In this document: piece by piece, positions 28,184 through 36,338 of the stretch
How the letters are laid out: every line of letters starts with the position of its first letter
How positions within the stretch are numbered: the stretch's first letter is position 1
From: Marinigracilibium pacificum
GTDB lineage: Bacteria > Bacteroidota > Bacteroidia > Cytophagales > Cyclobacteriaceae
Direction of reading: 5' to 3'
DNA length: 64,000 nt
Assembly (NCBI RefSeq): GCF_012926615.1
Contig: NZ_JABBNU010000005.1
Span: 248,001 to 312,000, forward strand
Position numbers and translations under genes: made by a program
Notes under the pieces: model-generated
The model's database searches: none
Told to the model about the DNA's origin: nothing
Seen by the model: only the letters and a program-made list of their open reading frames with translations

Positions 28184-28210
28184 ATACGTACTGTAAAATA
28201 GGTATATTTG
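28181..28210 (+). promoter_or_regulatory. tonB promoter P2 (downstream of tandem pair)
   Basis: TTG at 28181-28183, which is the end of the P1 -7 element, and TATATTTG at 28203-28210, again 19 bp apart. The predicted start is near 28217, about 20 bp before the ATG. Confidence 0.6.
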
Positions 28211-28235
28211 AGATTCAATTTGAAGTAAAAATATT

Positions 28236-28910
28236 ATGGAAGTTAAAAAGAGTCCAAAAGCAGACCTCGAAAGGAAGTCACCGCTATTCCTAAGTATTGG
28301 ATACGTGATCACTCTTGCTTTTGTCTTATTCGCATTTGAATATGGCTTCAAGGAAGAGGGAGATATCCAGAATTTCGGGTCAATGAACGAAATCATGGAA
28401 GAAACTATCGATATTCCAATTACTGAACAACCACCTCCACCTCCACCAAAAATTCAACAGCCGGAGATTATTGAGGTACCAGATGAGGAAGAAATCGAAG
28501 AAGAAATCGAAGTAGACCTTGATGTTGAAATCGATGAAGAAACTGTAATCGAAGAAGTTCAGTTCGAAGCAGAACCAGTTGAGGAAGAAGTAGAGCAGGT
28601 ATTTACGATAGTTGAAGAATCTGCAGGTTTCCCTGGTGGTATGGATGCATGGTATACATTCCTTAAAGATAACTTAAAATACCCTTCACAAGCTCGAAGA
28701 ATGGGAATCGAAGGTAGAGTATATGTTGAATTTATCGTAAGTAAAACCGGACAACTTTCTGATATCAGAGTGGTAAAAGGAATTGGCGGAGGTTGCGATG
28801 AAGAAGCAGTCAGAGTTCTAAAACAATCGCCAAGATGGCAGCCGGGTAAACAAAGAGGTCGTCCGGTAATTCAGAAAATGACTTTCCCTATAATGTTCAA
28901 GTTGCAATAA
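28236..28910 (+). CDS. energy transducer TonB (first copy)
   Basis: A 224-residue inner-membrane protein that passes proton-motive energy from ExbB/ExbD to outer-membrane receptors. The short cytoplasmic N-terminus (ERKSPLFLSIGYV) leads to one membrane span (about 20-37), then a Pro-rich piece (PPPPPP near 64-69), a very acidic linker (EEEIEEEIEVDLD) and a TonB C-terminal domain (about 130-224) with FPGGMDAWYTFLK, LKYPSQARRMGIEGRV and KGIGGGCDEEAVRVLKQSP. exbB and exbD are not nearby. It has its own tandem promoter and terminator, unlike the later copies, and its linker is more acidic. Confidence 0.93.
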   Translation: MEVKKSPKADLERKSPLFLSIGYVITLAFVLFAFEYGFKEEGDIQNFGSMNEIMEETIDIPITEQPPPPPPKIQQPEIIEVPDEEEIEEEIEVDLDVEIDEETVIEEVQFEAEPVEEEVEQVFTIVEESAGFPGGMDAWYTFLKDNLKYPSQARRMGIEGRVYVEFIVSKTGQLSDIRVVKGIGGGCDEEAVRVLKQSPRWQPGKQRGRPVIQKMTFPIMFKLQ

Positions 28911-28930
28911 GACAACTCAATATAAATTAA

Positions 28931-28961
28931 AAGCGTGAGAATTATCTCACGCTTTTTTTTT
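28931..28961 (+). terminator. intrinsic terminator after the first tonB
   Basis: Stem AAGCGTGAGA (28931-28940) with TCTCACGCTT (28945-28954), loop ATTA, then a run of nine T. Confidence 0.93.
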
Positions 28962-28977
28962 GTATTTACTTGTTTAT

Positions 28978-28993
28978 AACTAACCAATTAGTT
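28978..28993. promoter_or_regulatory. AACTA-N6-TAGTT dyad, copy upstream of the TonB-C lipoprotein (a)
   Basis: AACTA 28978-28982 and TAGTT 28989-28993. The palindrome extends to a perfect 10-bp inverted repeat (28974-28983 with 28988-28997). Its centre is 22 bp from the next copy, about two helical turns. Confidence 0.6.
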
Positions 28994-28999
28994 ATAATT

Positions 29000-29015
29000 A
29001 ACTATACAATTAGTT
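29000..29015. promoter_or_regulatory. AACTA-N6-TAGTT dyad, copy upstream of the TonB-C lipoprotein (b)
   Basis: AACTA 29000-29004 and TAGTT 29011-29015, ending 9 bp before the ATG at 29025. It stands 22 bp from copy (a), so both would lie on the same face of the helix. Confidence 0.6.
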
Positions 29016-29024
29016 ATAGCAGTT

Positions 29025-29453
29025 ATGAAGAAGCTTTTATACCATCTAATATTTACCTCAGCCGCTTTTATAGCTTGTGAAGATCCAACTGAGAAATTTT
29101 CTTCTGAAAGAAAAATTGAAAGTATTGAAGAGGTTAATAGTGATCACTTCACTTGTATTTTAATAGAATCACAACCTGAATTCCCTGGTGGAATGGATGC
29201 TTATTATGACTATCTCAAAGAGAAGACTAATTCTATAACCCTAAATAAGAAATGTATTGAAGGAAGAATTTACATTCAATTTACAGTTGAAAAAGATGGA
29301 GCGATAACTGAAGTAAATGTCTTAAAAGGGATTGATAAAGAAATTGAAGAAAAAGCAAAATCAATAGTTTCAGGGTTCCCAAAATGGATACCTGGTAAGC
29401 TAGGCAATAAAATTGTTAGGTCAAAAATGATAATACCAATCTACTTTAACTAA
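29025..29453 (+). CDS. lipoprotein consisting of a TonB C-terminal-like domain
   Basis: A 142-residue protein with a signal peptide and probable lipobox FIAC (Cys18). After a short linker it is almost entirely a TonB-C-like domain (about 48-142): PEFPGGMDAYYDYLKE, GRIYIQFTVEKDGAITEVNVLKGI and PKWIPGKLG. It has no inner-membrane anchor helix and no Pro-rich arm, so it cannot couple to ExbB in the normal way. It may sit on the outer or inner membrane as a lipid-anchored partner or competitor, or as a structural protein. The conserved Cys in GGGCDEE of the neighbours is lost. Two dyads precede it. Function unknown. Confidence 0.8.
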   Translation: MKKLLYHLIFTSAAFIACEDPTEKFSSERKIESIEEVNSDHFTCILIESQPEFPGGMDAYYDYLKEKTNSITLNKKCIEGRIYIQFTVEKDGAITEVNVLKGIDKEIEEKAKSIVSGFPKWIPGKLGNKIVRSKMIIPIYFN

Positions 29454-29470
29454 AAAAACTTAATTTGTTT

Positions 29471-29486
29471 AACTAAAATCATAGTT
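29471..29486. promoter_or_regulatory. AACTA-N6-TAGTT dyad before the second tonB
   Basis: AACTA 29471-29475 and TAGTT 29482-29486, ending 2 bp before the ATG at 29489. The same sequence recurs before the third copy because the duplicated unit includes it. Confidence 0.6.
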
Positions 29487-29488
29487 TT

Positions 29489-30163
29489 ATGGAACCTAAA
29501 AAGTCAGATAAGGCCAACTTAGAAAAAAAGTCTCCAATGTTCTTAAGTATTGGTTTTTTAATAGCTCTAGGTACAGTATTAGTTGCTTTTGAATATAAAA
29601 CAAAGCCTGATATGGATATTGTTGGTTGTTCTTTTAATACAAAGGAAATTGAAGATCCATTAATAATTCCACACACCTTTAATGAACCTCCTCCACCTCC
29701 TAAACCAGTAGTACCAAGAATAATAGAGGTACCTGAAATAGAAGATATAGAGGATCCAGATCTTGTAATAGATATTGAAACATCAGAAATAGATATTATT
29801 GACATAGTAACTAATGTTGAAGAGAAAAAGGAAGAGGTCGTTGAAGATAAAGTTCATGATTTTGTTGAAGAACAAGCCAACTTCCCTGGTGGGCAAACTG
29901 AATGGATGAAGTATTTACAGAAAAACATGAAGTATCCTTCCAATGCAAGACGAATGGGAATAGAGGGGAAAGTGTATGTTCAGTTTATAATTGACAAATC
30001 AGGTGAATTAAGCGACATCAAAGTTGTAAAGGGTATCGGAGGCGGATGTGATGAAGAAGCTTTAAGAGTTATTCAAAATGCTCCAAAATGGAACCCTGGC
30101 AAACAAAGAGGAAGGGCTGTAAAGCAAAGAATGACGTTACCTGTATTCTTTCAATTACAATAA
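29489..30163 (+). CDS. energy transducer TonB (second copy)
   Basis: A 224-residue TonB-family protein. It has a cytoplasmic N-terminus (EKKSPMFLSIGF), one membrane helix (about 20-37), a short Pro stretch (NEPPPPPKPVVP near 65-76), an acidic linker, and a TonB-C domain (about 128-224) with ANFPGGQTEWMKYLQ and GIGGGCDEEALRVIQ. It is the sister of the next gene. The first 46 residues and last 99 are nearly the same in both, while the linker between about 47 and 120 has diverged strongly. No internal terminator separates the two, and no separate promoter is obvious, so they may be co-transcribed with the lipoprotein gene. No receptor gene is adjacent. Confidence 0.92.
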   Translation: MEPKKSDKANLEKKSPMFLSIGFLIALGTVLVAFEYKTKPDMDIVGCSFNTKEIEDPLIIPHTFNEPPPPPKPVVPRIIEVPEIEDIEDPDLVIDIETSEIDIIDIVTNVEEKKEEVVEDKVHDFVEEQANFPGGQTEWMKYLQKNMKYPSNARRMGIEGKVYVQFIIDKSGELSDIKVVKGIGGGCDEEALRVIQNAPKWNPGKQRGRAVKQRMTLPVFFQLQ

Positions 30164-30202
30164 ATCTTTTACTAATACAAGATAAAAAAATTTAAATTGT
30201 TT

Positions 30203-30218
30203 AACTAAAATCATAGTT
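30203..30218. promoter_or_regulatory. AACTA-N6-TAGTT dyad before the third tonB
   Basis: AACTA 30203-30207 and TAGTT 30214-30218, ending 2 bp before the ATG at 30221, in a leader nearly identical to that of the second copy. Confidence 0.6.
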
Positions 30219-30220
30219 TT

Positions 30221-30895
30221 ATGGAACCTAAAAAGTCAGATAAAGCCAACTTGGAAAAAAAGTCTCCAATGTTCTTAAGTATTGGTTTTTTAATAGCCCT
30301 GGGAGCAGTATTAGCAGCTTTTGAGTATAAAACCAAACCTGATTTGGATATTGATAACTTTACATCAAATAACACCAACACTGAAGAGCTAATTGATATA
30401 CCAGTTACATTTAATGATCCTCCTCCACCTCCGAAACCAGTGGTACCTAATGTTATCGAGGTTGAAGAAGACGAAATAATTGATGAACCGGAATATGAAT
30501 TTACTTTAGAAACTAGTGAAACTGAAATCGTAGATATCGTTACGCATGTAGAAAAGAAAACAGAAGAGAAAGTTGATAATGAAATTCATGATATTGTAGA
30601 AGAACAAGCTAACTTCCCTGGTGGTCAAACTGCATGGATGAAATATTTACAAAAAAATATGAAGTACCCATCTCAAGCAAGACGAATGGGAATAGAAGGA
30701 AAAGTGTATGTTCAATTTATAATTGACAAATCGGGTGAGTTAACTGACATCAAAGTAGTAAAAGGTATTGGTGGAGGATGTGATGAAGAAGCCTTAAGAG
30801 TTATTCAAAATGCTCCTAATTGGAATCCTGGTAAGCAAAGAGGCAGAGCTGTAAAACAAAGAATGACATTGCCTGTATTCTTTCAATTACAATAA
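30221..30895 (+). CDS. energy transducer TonB (third copy)
   Basis: A 224-residue paralogue of the preceding gene, of exactly equal length. The anchor and TonB-C domain differ from the second copy at only a few residues (for example TAWMKY for TEWMKY and APNWNPG for APKWNPG). The periplasmic linker (NNTNTEELIDIPV, DEIIDEPEYEFTLE) is different in sequence but equally acidic. Many synonymous changes separate the two genes, so the duplication is not recent and the ends are under purifying selection. It ends before a bidirectional terminator shared with yicC. Confidence 0.92.
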   Translation: MEPKKSDKANLEKKSPMFLSIGFLIALGAVLAAFEYKTKPDLDIDNFTSNNTNTEELIDIPVTFNDPPPPPKPVVPNVIEVEEDEIIDEPEYEFTLETSETEIVDIVTHVEKKTEEKVDNEIHDIVEEQANFPGGQTAWMKYLQKNMKYPSQARRMGIEGKVYVQFIIDKSGELTDIKVVKGIGGGCDEEALRVIQNAPNWNPGKQRGRAVKQRMTLPVFFQLQ

Positions 30896-30911
30896 TTTTT
30901 TTACTTATTTT

Positions 30912-30927
30912 AACTAAAAAAATAGTT
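30912..30927. promoter_or_regulatory. AACTA-N6-TAGTT dyad downstream of the third tonB
   Basis: AACTA 30912-30916 and TAGTT 30923-30927, between the last tonB stop and the terminator. No gene follows on this strand, so it may be a relic of the leader of a lost copy, or an extra binding site. Confidence 0.5.
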
Positions 30928-30938
30928 GCATAATATTA

Positions 30939-30970
30939 AAAAAAGGAGCGATAAATACCGCTCCTTTTTT
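30939..30970. terminator. bidirectional terminator between tonB and yicC
   Basis: Stem of 12 bp (30939-30950 with 30959-30970, core GGAGCG/CGCTCC) flanked by A and T runs, so it can end transcripts from both convergent genes. Confidence 0.88.
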
Positions 30971-30972
30971 CT

Positions 30973-31854
30973 TTATAAAATATTTAAAATTTGTTCTTTA
31001 ATCTGCTCCAATGATTCCTTCATGTTAACGACATATTTTTGAATCATGGCATCATTTGCTTTACTTCCGATAGTATTAATTTCACGCCCAATTTCCTGAC
31101 CGATAAAATTTAATTTCTTACCACTACTATCATCATAATCCAACACCTCTGTAAAATAATCAAGATGGGCTTTTAGACGCACTTTCTCTTCATTAATATC
31201 AAGCTTTTCAATATAATAGATTAGTTCTTGCTCGAACCTGTTCTCATCAACCTTATCCTTGTCAATATATTCTTTGATATTCTTTTCAATGCGTTCTCGA
31301 ATCATCTCAACACGAGCTGGATCTCTTTCCTTAACCTTTTCAAGATAATTACCGATGTTATCTATTTCATTATGTATCTGGTCAGATAATATCTTTCCTT
31401 CCTTTTGTCGAAAGGCGTCTGTTTTATTCAAGGCTTCTTGAATTGTCTGTTCAATTATAGGCCAAAATTGAGCTATTTCTTCTTCATCCAGAAAGTCCTC
31501 CATTACATCAGGAGACTGAACTGCAAGCCTGAAAATATCCGCATCAGAAACATGGTTTACTGCATTTTTAAGCTCTGATAATTCATGATAATAATGCTTA
31601 AATAACAGCTTATTATACTTTATCCTGGCTAAACTATCATCCTTTACTTGAAAATCGATGGAAATGGTAACTTTCCCTCTTTGAAGTATTTTTGATATAA
31701 GAGATTTTACTTCGATTTCTTTCGCAGTAAACTCTTTTGGTAATTTGATTTGTGTATCTAGGTACTTTGAATTGAGTGATTTTACCTCAACCATTACCAG
31801 ACAATGCTCATCTTCATGTCTGGTCATTCCATACCCCGTCATTGATTTAATCAT
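30973..31854 (-). CDS. yicC: YicC family endoribonuclease
   Basis: A 293-residue cytoplasmic protein of the YicC/YloC family, shown in some bacteria to be an endoribonuclease. It starts with the hallmark MIKSMTGYG and has VEVKSLNSKYLD (about residues 22-33). The C-terminal DUF1732-like part contains FEQELIYYIEKLDINEE, AHLDYF and GKKLNFIGQEIGREINTIGSKAND. Length is normal. In many bacteria yicC precedes gmk, which is not seen on the visible side here. It shares its terminator with the tonB cluster and lies 45 bp after the upstream minus-strand gene. Confidence 0.94.
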   Translation of the reverse strand: MIKSMTGYGMTRHEDEHCLVMVEVKSLNSKYLDTQIKLPKEFTAKEIEVKSLISKILQRGKVTISIDFQVKDDSLARIKYNKLLFKHYYHELSELKNAVNHVSDADIFRLAVQSPDVMEDFLDEEEIAQFWPIIEQTIQEALNKTDAFRQKEGKILSDQIHNEIDNIGNYLEKVKERDPARVEMIRERIEKNIKEYIDKDKVDENRFEQELIYYIEKLDINEEKVRLKAHLDYFTEVLDYDDSSGKKLNFIGQEIGREINTIGSKANDAMIQKYVVNMKESLEQIKEQILNIL

Positions 31855-31899
31855 ATACTAATATGAATTATAAAATAAAACCTGTCTTATATATAGAAA

Positions 31900-34800
31900 T
31901 TAAAAGTCATAGCCAAGTGTAAAATAGAATTTTGGATCCTGAACATTGTAATTAATTGTAGGCCATGCCACATCAAATTTCATATAATATCCAAGAAAAA
32001 CAGTCCTTGCTCCAAAACCCCAACTATATAGCCATTTGTTTGAAAAATTTTGAACTTTAGCAACAAATGGACCATTTGGACCCGTTGTAATTATATCTAC
32101 ATTTTGTTCGCTTTCATCATCAAATGGACTAATGGTAGTCCATGCAGTACCAATATCGTAGAATCCTATAAATGAAAAGTTTCGTATAAAATTAGATCCT
32201 ATAAAACCTCTATATAATACTCTAGCTATCGGTACTCTCAACTCAGCATTTAACAATGCTACTTTTGAACCATTAAAAGTATTGTAATCAAATCCTCGGA
32301 GGGTAGTGATATAATCAACAAAATAAATATCATCATTTTGCTGAAAGCTCTTAAAGTTTAGTGGGTGTTCCTGGTTAGGTCTGTCTGCATTGTCAAAAAA
32401 CAACCAATTGTCCATCCCTCCTAGCAAAAATGTTTGACGCTTATTATTGAAGTACTGACCATAAAATCCACGAACTGCAAAAGTCATTGTTCTAAAGATT
32501 TCCTCATAATGCCTTACATCAACAATCAACTTATTAAATGATTTCGATTTATCTCCAAAAGCATTCATACTTGTGAATACTGCTTTTGCTCTTGTTCCGA
32601 TTATTGCATTTCTACCAACCACTTCAGTATCATCAAATACATAAGCCAGATCAAAACCTCCATAATTCGTTATTTGTCTCGACTGATCCGGATCTGGGAA
32701 TTGAGTATAAACCGGACTTAAACTATGAAACTGAGTATTTAAATAAAATGGGTTAAACTCTAACCTTGATCTAACACTAAATGGGTATGCAGCTCCTAAA
32801 GTAATTTTATTCTTAACGTATTTATGTCTGTCATCATTTATCTGAGATGATTCAGTTTCAGGATCAACAAAGAAAGTCTCTCTTTCAAATTTAATTTTAA
32901 AATCGATCAAGTATTTTAGAAATTGATACTCAGTAAATATCCCTCCACTTTTTAGATCTCTAAATGAAAGAAATACTCCTCCGCTCATGATATGATTTTG
33001 AAGTATATCTGACATGTTACCTTGTAACTTTAAGCCAAAGCCTAATAAAGGATTAACTCCAATTGTGGTCGTTACGAAATTTGTATGAAATCTAGGTTGA
33101 TACTCGTATGGTCCCTCAACTTCACTCTTACGTCTGTATTTTCTATAATTAGACAAGAAAGTTGACTTGCTCTGAATATCAGGCTGCTTGTTTTGAGTAG
33201 CATCATTATTACTTTTCTCAAAAGCGTAATTTTCTGTATCTAAAAACTCATCATTGTCATTCTGTTCTATATCAAATTGATAATCATCTGTATTAATAAT
33301 ATTTTTATTTTGATCATCAACCATAACATCAGCAATTTCCTCAGGAATGGTATCTGAGTTAATAACTATCGTATCAAGAGGTGTTTGATTTTGTTCAACA
33401 ACTTGAGGTTGCTCTTGTCGAGCATTTATTCTATTCGCTACTATTGTAGCTAAAATTCGCTGCTGCCTAGGAGTTTGAGGAGTAAATACATTTCTATTCA
33501 GATCAAAATTTCTTTCGGAATAGATATATTCTCCTTCCATATCTCCTACTGTATAAACGAGTGTATTTGACTCAAAACTAAAATCAATATCGTCCAGACT
33601 ATGTGAGAAGTTGGTCAATTGCCTGCCAAGTCCGGTACTTAGATTATAATAAAAGACATTTGTCACTCCCTTTTGGTCACTCAAATACACCATTTCATCT
33701 CCTCTAACCACCGGTTTTGTATCATTAGATATTGTTTTAATAGGAGAATAAGAATCAGAAAAAGCACTATCAGTAGGCCAAATGTAAATGTTAAATGTTT
33801 TAAGATCCTTTATATCTGATAATGAATCGAGTGGTCTGTTTGAAGAAAAAACTAATGATCTTCTTCCTTCTACAAATCTTGGATTTAAATCATCATATGG
33901 ATCATTATTGATTCTTCTAACTGTATTTCTTCTGAGATTGAATAAAAACAAATCAGTTTGTCCATTCACACTCGCACTCATTACAATATGATTTCCTGAA
34001 GGACTAAAACTAAAGTCATTAATTCTTAAAAAACGATCTGTTGATCGACTAAATCCTTTTTTAGTTTCTACATTGATAACTTCTAAGGTTGATATCCCTC
34101 TTTTTGAACTTAAAATCCCAACAGTAACAGAATCCATCCAAGCTAATTTGGGCAGCTCCTCATCTAACCTTTGATTTATGATGTATTGGCCTCCGCGGTT
34201 AATTATGGTTTCTTTTTCGGTCTCCAGGTTTCGATAATAGACTTTATGTCGACCATTAATATTTTTTACATATACAAGCCTCTTGCCATCAGGACTAACT
34301 GATAAATCCGTAAATACCCCTTCTTTTGTGTTTTTTATTTTACCCATCGGGTTATCAGGAAGATCAACATACGCATTCATTACAGGCTCATTGATTCTTT
34401 TATAATAATCTTCCCAACCTTTTAAAAACTGTTTAAAAGGAATTCCCAAGGTATATGCAATACTACTTTGTTCATTTCTATTAATGCGAGTCAGGTTAAG
34501 CACATTACTCATGTAAATCCTGCCATATTCCTGAACCATATAATTCCAGACCGATTGACCTAAAATTATGGCTTCATTTTTAGATAACTGATGAAATTCT
34601 TTTTGCGAATCACTATTAAAATATGCCCGAACATAATCATCCATTTCCTCATCCCAACCAAAGGCTATGTATCTTGCTGCTCCTACACTAAACCATTCGG
34701 GTAAACTTAGTAAAAAGGTATTCTGCACCATGTCACCAAGACTACCACCAAATAACATATCATTAATTAATGTGTTAGCAACATGAAATGATAGCTCTTT

Positions 34801-35202
34801 TTGAAATTCAGTTTGTGTTCCTTGATAAGCTACTTCAACAAAGTTTTGATTAAAATTTGTTTGACCTCCTTCATTGTATTCATTTTCGGTTATACCAATA
34901 TTACTTTGTTGTAAATCTGTAATAGAGTTATACAGATATATTTCAGTTTTATAAGGAGGTAGATACCCTAGAATATCACTTATACGATTAAATTCCTCTT
35001 CAAGGTAATCAATAGCATTTCTCGCTATTTCATTACCATCATCATAATAGTAAAGATTGAAGTTTTCGGTTTCGTAAAATTTCCAATCGAATGTCTTAAA
35101 TTGTAAACGATTCTGTCCAAACTCAACTTCAGCCTGTTGGGCTACCAGACCTGAAGATGCTATTAAAGTCAGAACTAAAAAACACAACTGATATTTTTTC
35201 AT
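31900..35202 (-). CDS. TolB-type propeller protein with C-terminal Omp85/D15-like barrel
   Basis: A 1100-residue outer-membrane protein. The ATG at 35202 gives the signal peptide MKKYQLCFLVL; a TTG six codons earlier is less likely. Residues about 30-260 resemble a peptidase MA domain (LPEWFSVGAARYIAFGW) but no HExxH zinc site is seen, so it looks inactive. Residues about 265-560 contain PD40/WD40-like blades (VSPDGKRLVYVKN, FSPSGNHIVMSAS, LVFSSNRP). A low-complexity N/D/Q segment follows (about 600-680), then a barrel (about 690-1100) with the Omp85-like LRGFDYNTFNGSK and GFYDIGTAW. Such fusions are known in Bacteroidota without a settled role; assembly of surface proteins is a guess. Confidence 0.85.
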   Translation of the reverse strand: MKKYQLCFLVLTLIASSGLVAQQAEVEFGQNRLQFKTFDWKFYETENFNLYYYDDGNEIARNAIDYLEEEFNRISDILGYLPPYKTEIYLYNSITDLQQSNIGITENEYNEGGQTNFNQNFVEVAYQGTQTEFQKELSFHVANTLINDMLFGGSLGDMVQNTFLLSLPEWFSVGAARYIAFGWDEEMDDYVRAYFNSDSQKEFHQLSKNEAIILGQSVWNYMVQEYGRIYMSNVLNLTRINRNEQSSIAYTLGIPFKQFLKGWEDYYKRINEPVMNAYVDLPDNPMGKIKNTKEGVFTDLSVSPDGKRLVYVKNINGRHKVYYRNLETEKETIINRGGQYIINQRLDEELPKLAWMDSVTVGILSSKRGISTLEVINVETKKGFSRSTDRFLRINDFSFSPSGNHIVMSASVNGQTDLFLFNLRRNTVRRINNDPYDDLNPRFVEGRRSLVFSSNRPLDSLSDIKDLKTFNIYIWPTDSAFSDSYSPIKTISNDTKPVVRGDEMVYLSDQKGVTNVFYYNLSTGLGRQLTNFSHSLDDIDFSFESNTLVYTVGDMEGEYIYSERNFDLNRNVFTPQTPRQQRILATIVANRINARQEQPQVVEQNQTPLDTIVINSDTIPEEIADVMVDDQNKNIINTDDYQFDIEQNDNDEFLDTENYAFEKSNNDATQNKQPDIQSKSTFLSNYRKYRRKSEVEGPYEYQPRFHTNFVTTTIGVNPLLGFGLKLQGNMSDILQNHIMSGGVFLSFRDLKSGGIFTEYQFLKYLIDFKIKFERETFFVDPETESSQINDDRHKYVKNKITLGAAYPFSVRSRLEFNPFYLNTQFHSLSPVYTQFPDPDQSRQITNYGGFDLAYVFDDTEVVGRNAIIGTRAKAVFTSMNAFGDKSKSFNKLIVDVRHYEEIFRTMTFAVRGFYGQYFNNKRQTFLLGGMDNWLFFDNADRPNQEHPLNFKSFQQNDDIYFVDYITTLRGFDYNTFNGSKVALLNAELRVPIARVLYRGFIGSNFIRNFSFIGFYDIGTAWTTISPFDDESEQNVDIITTGPNGPFVAKVQNFSNKWLYSWGFGARTVFLGYYMKFDVAWPTINYNVQDPKFYFTLGYDF

Positions 35203-35220
35203 ATGAATAAATATAAGCAA

Positions 35221-36282
35221 TTACATTAATAACGAGAAAAAACGATTGATATTTACTTGGTCTTCAACCGGTTTATTTTCTAAAATCAAATTTATCAATT
35301 CCTTTGCACACCAAGGGGCCAATGAAACACCCTTTGCTCCTAGTCCATTAAGTATAAAAACGTTATTTAACTCAGGATGTTTACCTACTATCGGTCTGCG
35401 ATCTTTTGTTGCCGGACGAATACCTGCCTTTTGTTCTTCAACCTTTGGTTTTAACTTCATGAAACTGCTAAAGCCTTCCAAAATACTACTTTTTGCTTCC
35501 TCAGTTATTTCCTCATTTTTGTAATGGTTATCATAGGTAGCTCCTAATCGATATTTTCCATTTCCAATTGGCATAAAAAATTTCCCTTTTGTTACTCCAA
35601 AGTCAAGTTCAATATCACTTGAGACAGTCAACACTTCTCCCTTATTAGGTCTGAATGGCAGCCACCCAAAAACAGAAGAATCTTTCTCCACAGCCCCTCT
35701 ACATAAAATGATACTATCATATTCTAATCCGTTCCATAGAATGGTTTGCCCCGCAGCTACATCATCGAAAGAAAACTCACTTTCAATTATTTTGGCTTTT
35801 GCATTGAGATATTCTCTAGATTTCATTAAAAACTGAGGAATATCAAGATAACCGCTATTTTTCAACATCAATCCTCCAAAAGGATTAATCAAAAGATCTT
35901 CCAATAATGGCTTCCTTTCCACATTTTCAATATAATCTGAATATTCATCATCATCATATTTTGCAAGCCAATCATTCAAATCACTCATTTCAGGAAAGGG
36001 ACGATAAATATTACGATCATAGAGAAACTTAATACCTAATCCAGTCTCCCATCTTGAATAAAAATTCTTTAGCTCCGGAAATAAAATATCTGCATTCCAG
36101 GTTTTAACCATTTTTCTTCCTGTAATAGGATTAATTATCCCTCCTGCAACCCATGAAGAACCCTGATTACCAGCGGAACGCACAATTGTTACATCTTGAT
36201 TCTTTTCAATTAATTGAAGAGCAAGAATCGTACCTGCAAGTCCTTGACCAATTATTAGTATCCTTTTCTTATCTTTGCCCAT
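35221..36282 (-). CDS. FAD-dependent oxidoreductase (DAO family)
   Basis: A 353-residue cytoplasmic flavoenzyme. The ATG at 36282 places the FAD motif ILIIGQGLAGTILA at residues 8-21; an earlier TTG or ATG would add a non-conserved leader. Further signs are SWVAGGIINPITGRK after the first strand-helix pair and the C-terminal GIRPATKDRRPIVGKHPE with NGLGAKGVSLAPW, which closes on the flavin. The family includes glycine and D-amino-acid oxidases and the MnmC C-domain, so an amine or amino-acid substrate is likely but not known. Its stop is 18 bp before the ATG of the propeller-barrel gene. Confidence 0.87.
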   Translation of the reverse strand: MGKDKKRILIIGQGLAGTILALQLIEKNQDVTIVRSAGNQGSSWVAGGIINPITGRKMVKTWNADILFPELKNFYSRWETGLGIKFLYDRNIYRPFPEMSDLNDWLAKYDDDEYSDYIENVERKPLLEDLLINPFGGLMLKNSGYLDIPQFLMKSREYLNAKAKIIESEFSFDDVAAGQTILWNGLEYDSIILCRGAVEKDSSVFGWLPFRPNKGEVLTVSSDIELDFGVTKGKFFMPIGNGKYRLGATYDNHYKNEEITEEAKSSILEGFSSFMKLKPKVEEQKAGIRPATKDRRPIVGKHPELNNVFILNGLGAKGVSLAPWCAKELINLILENKPVEDQVNINRFFSLLM

Positions 36283-36338
36283 TATAGTTTTGGAATGATC
36301 GCTTAGGCACAAATTTGCAAAGCACGAAGTATATATCT

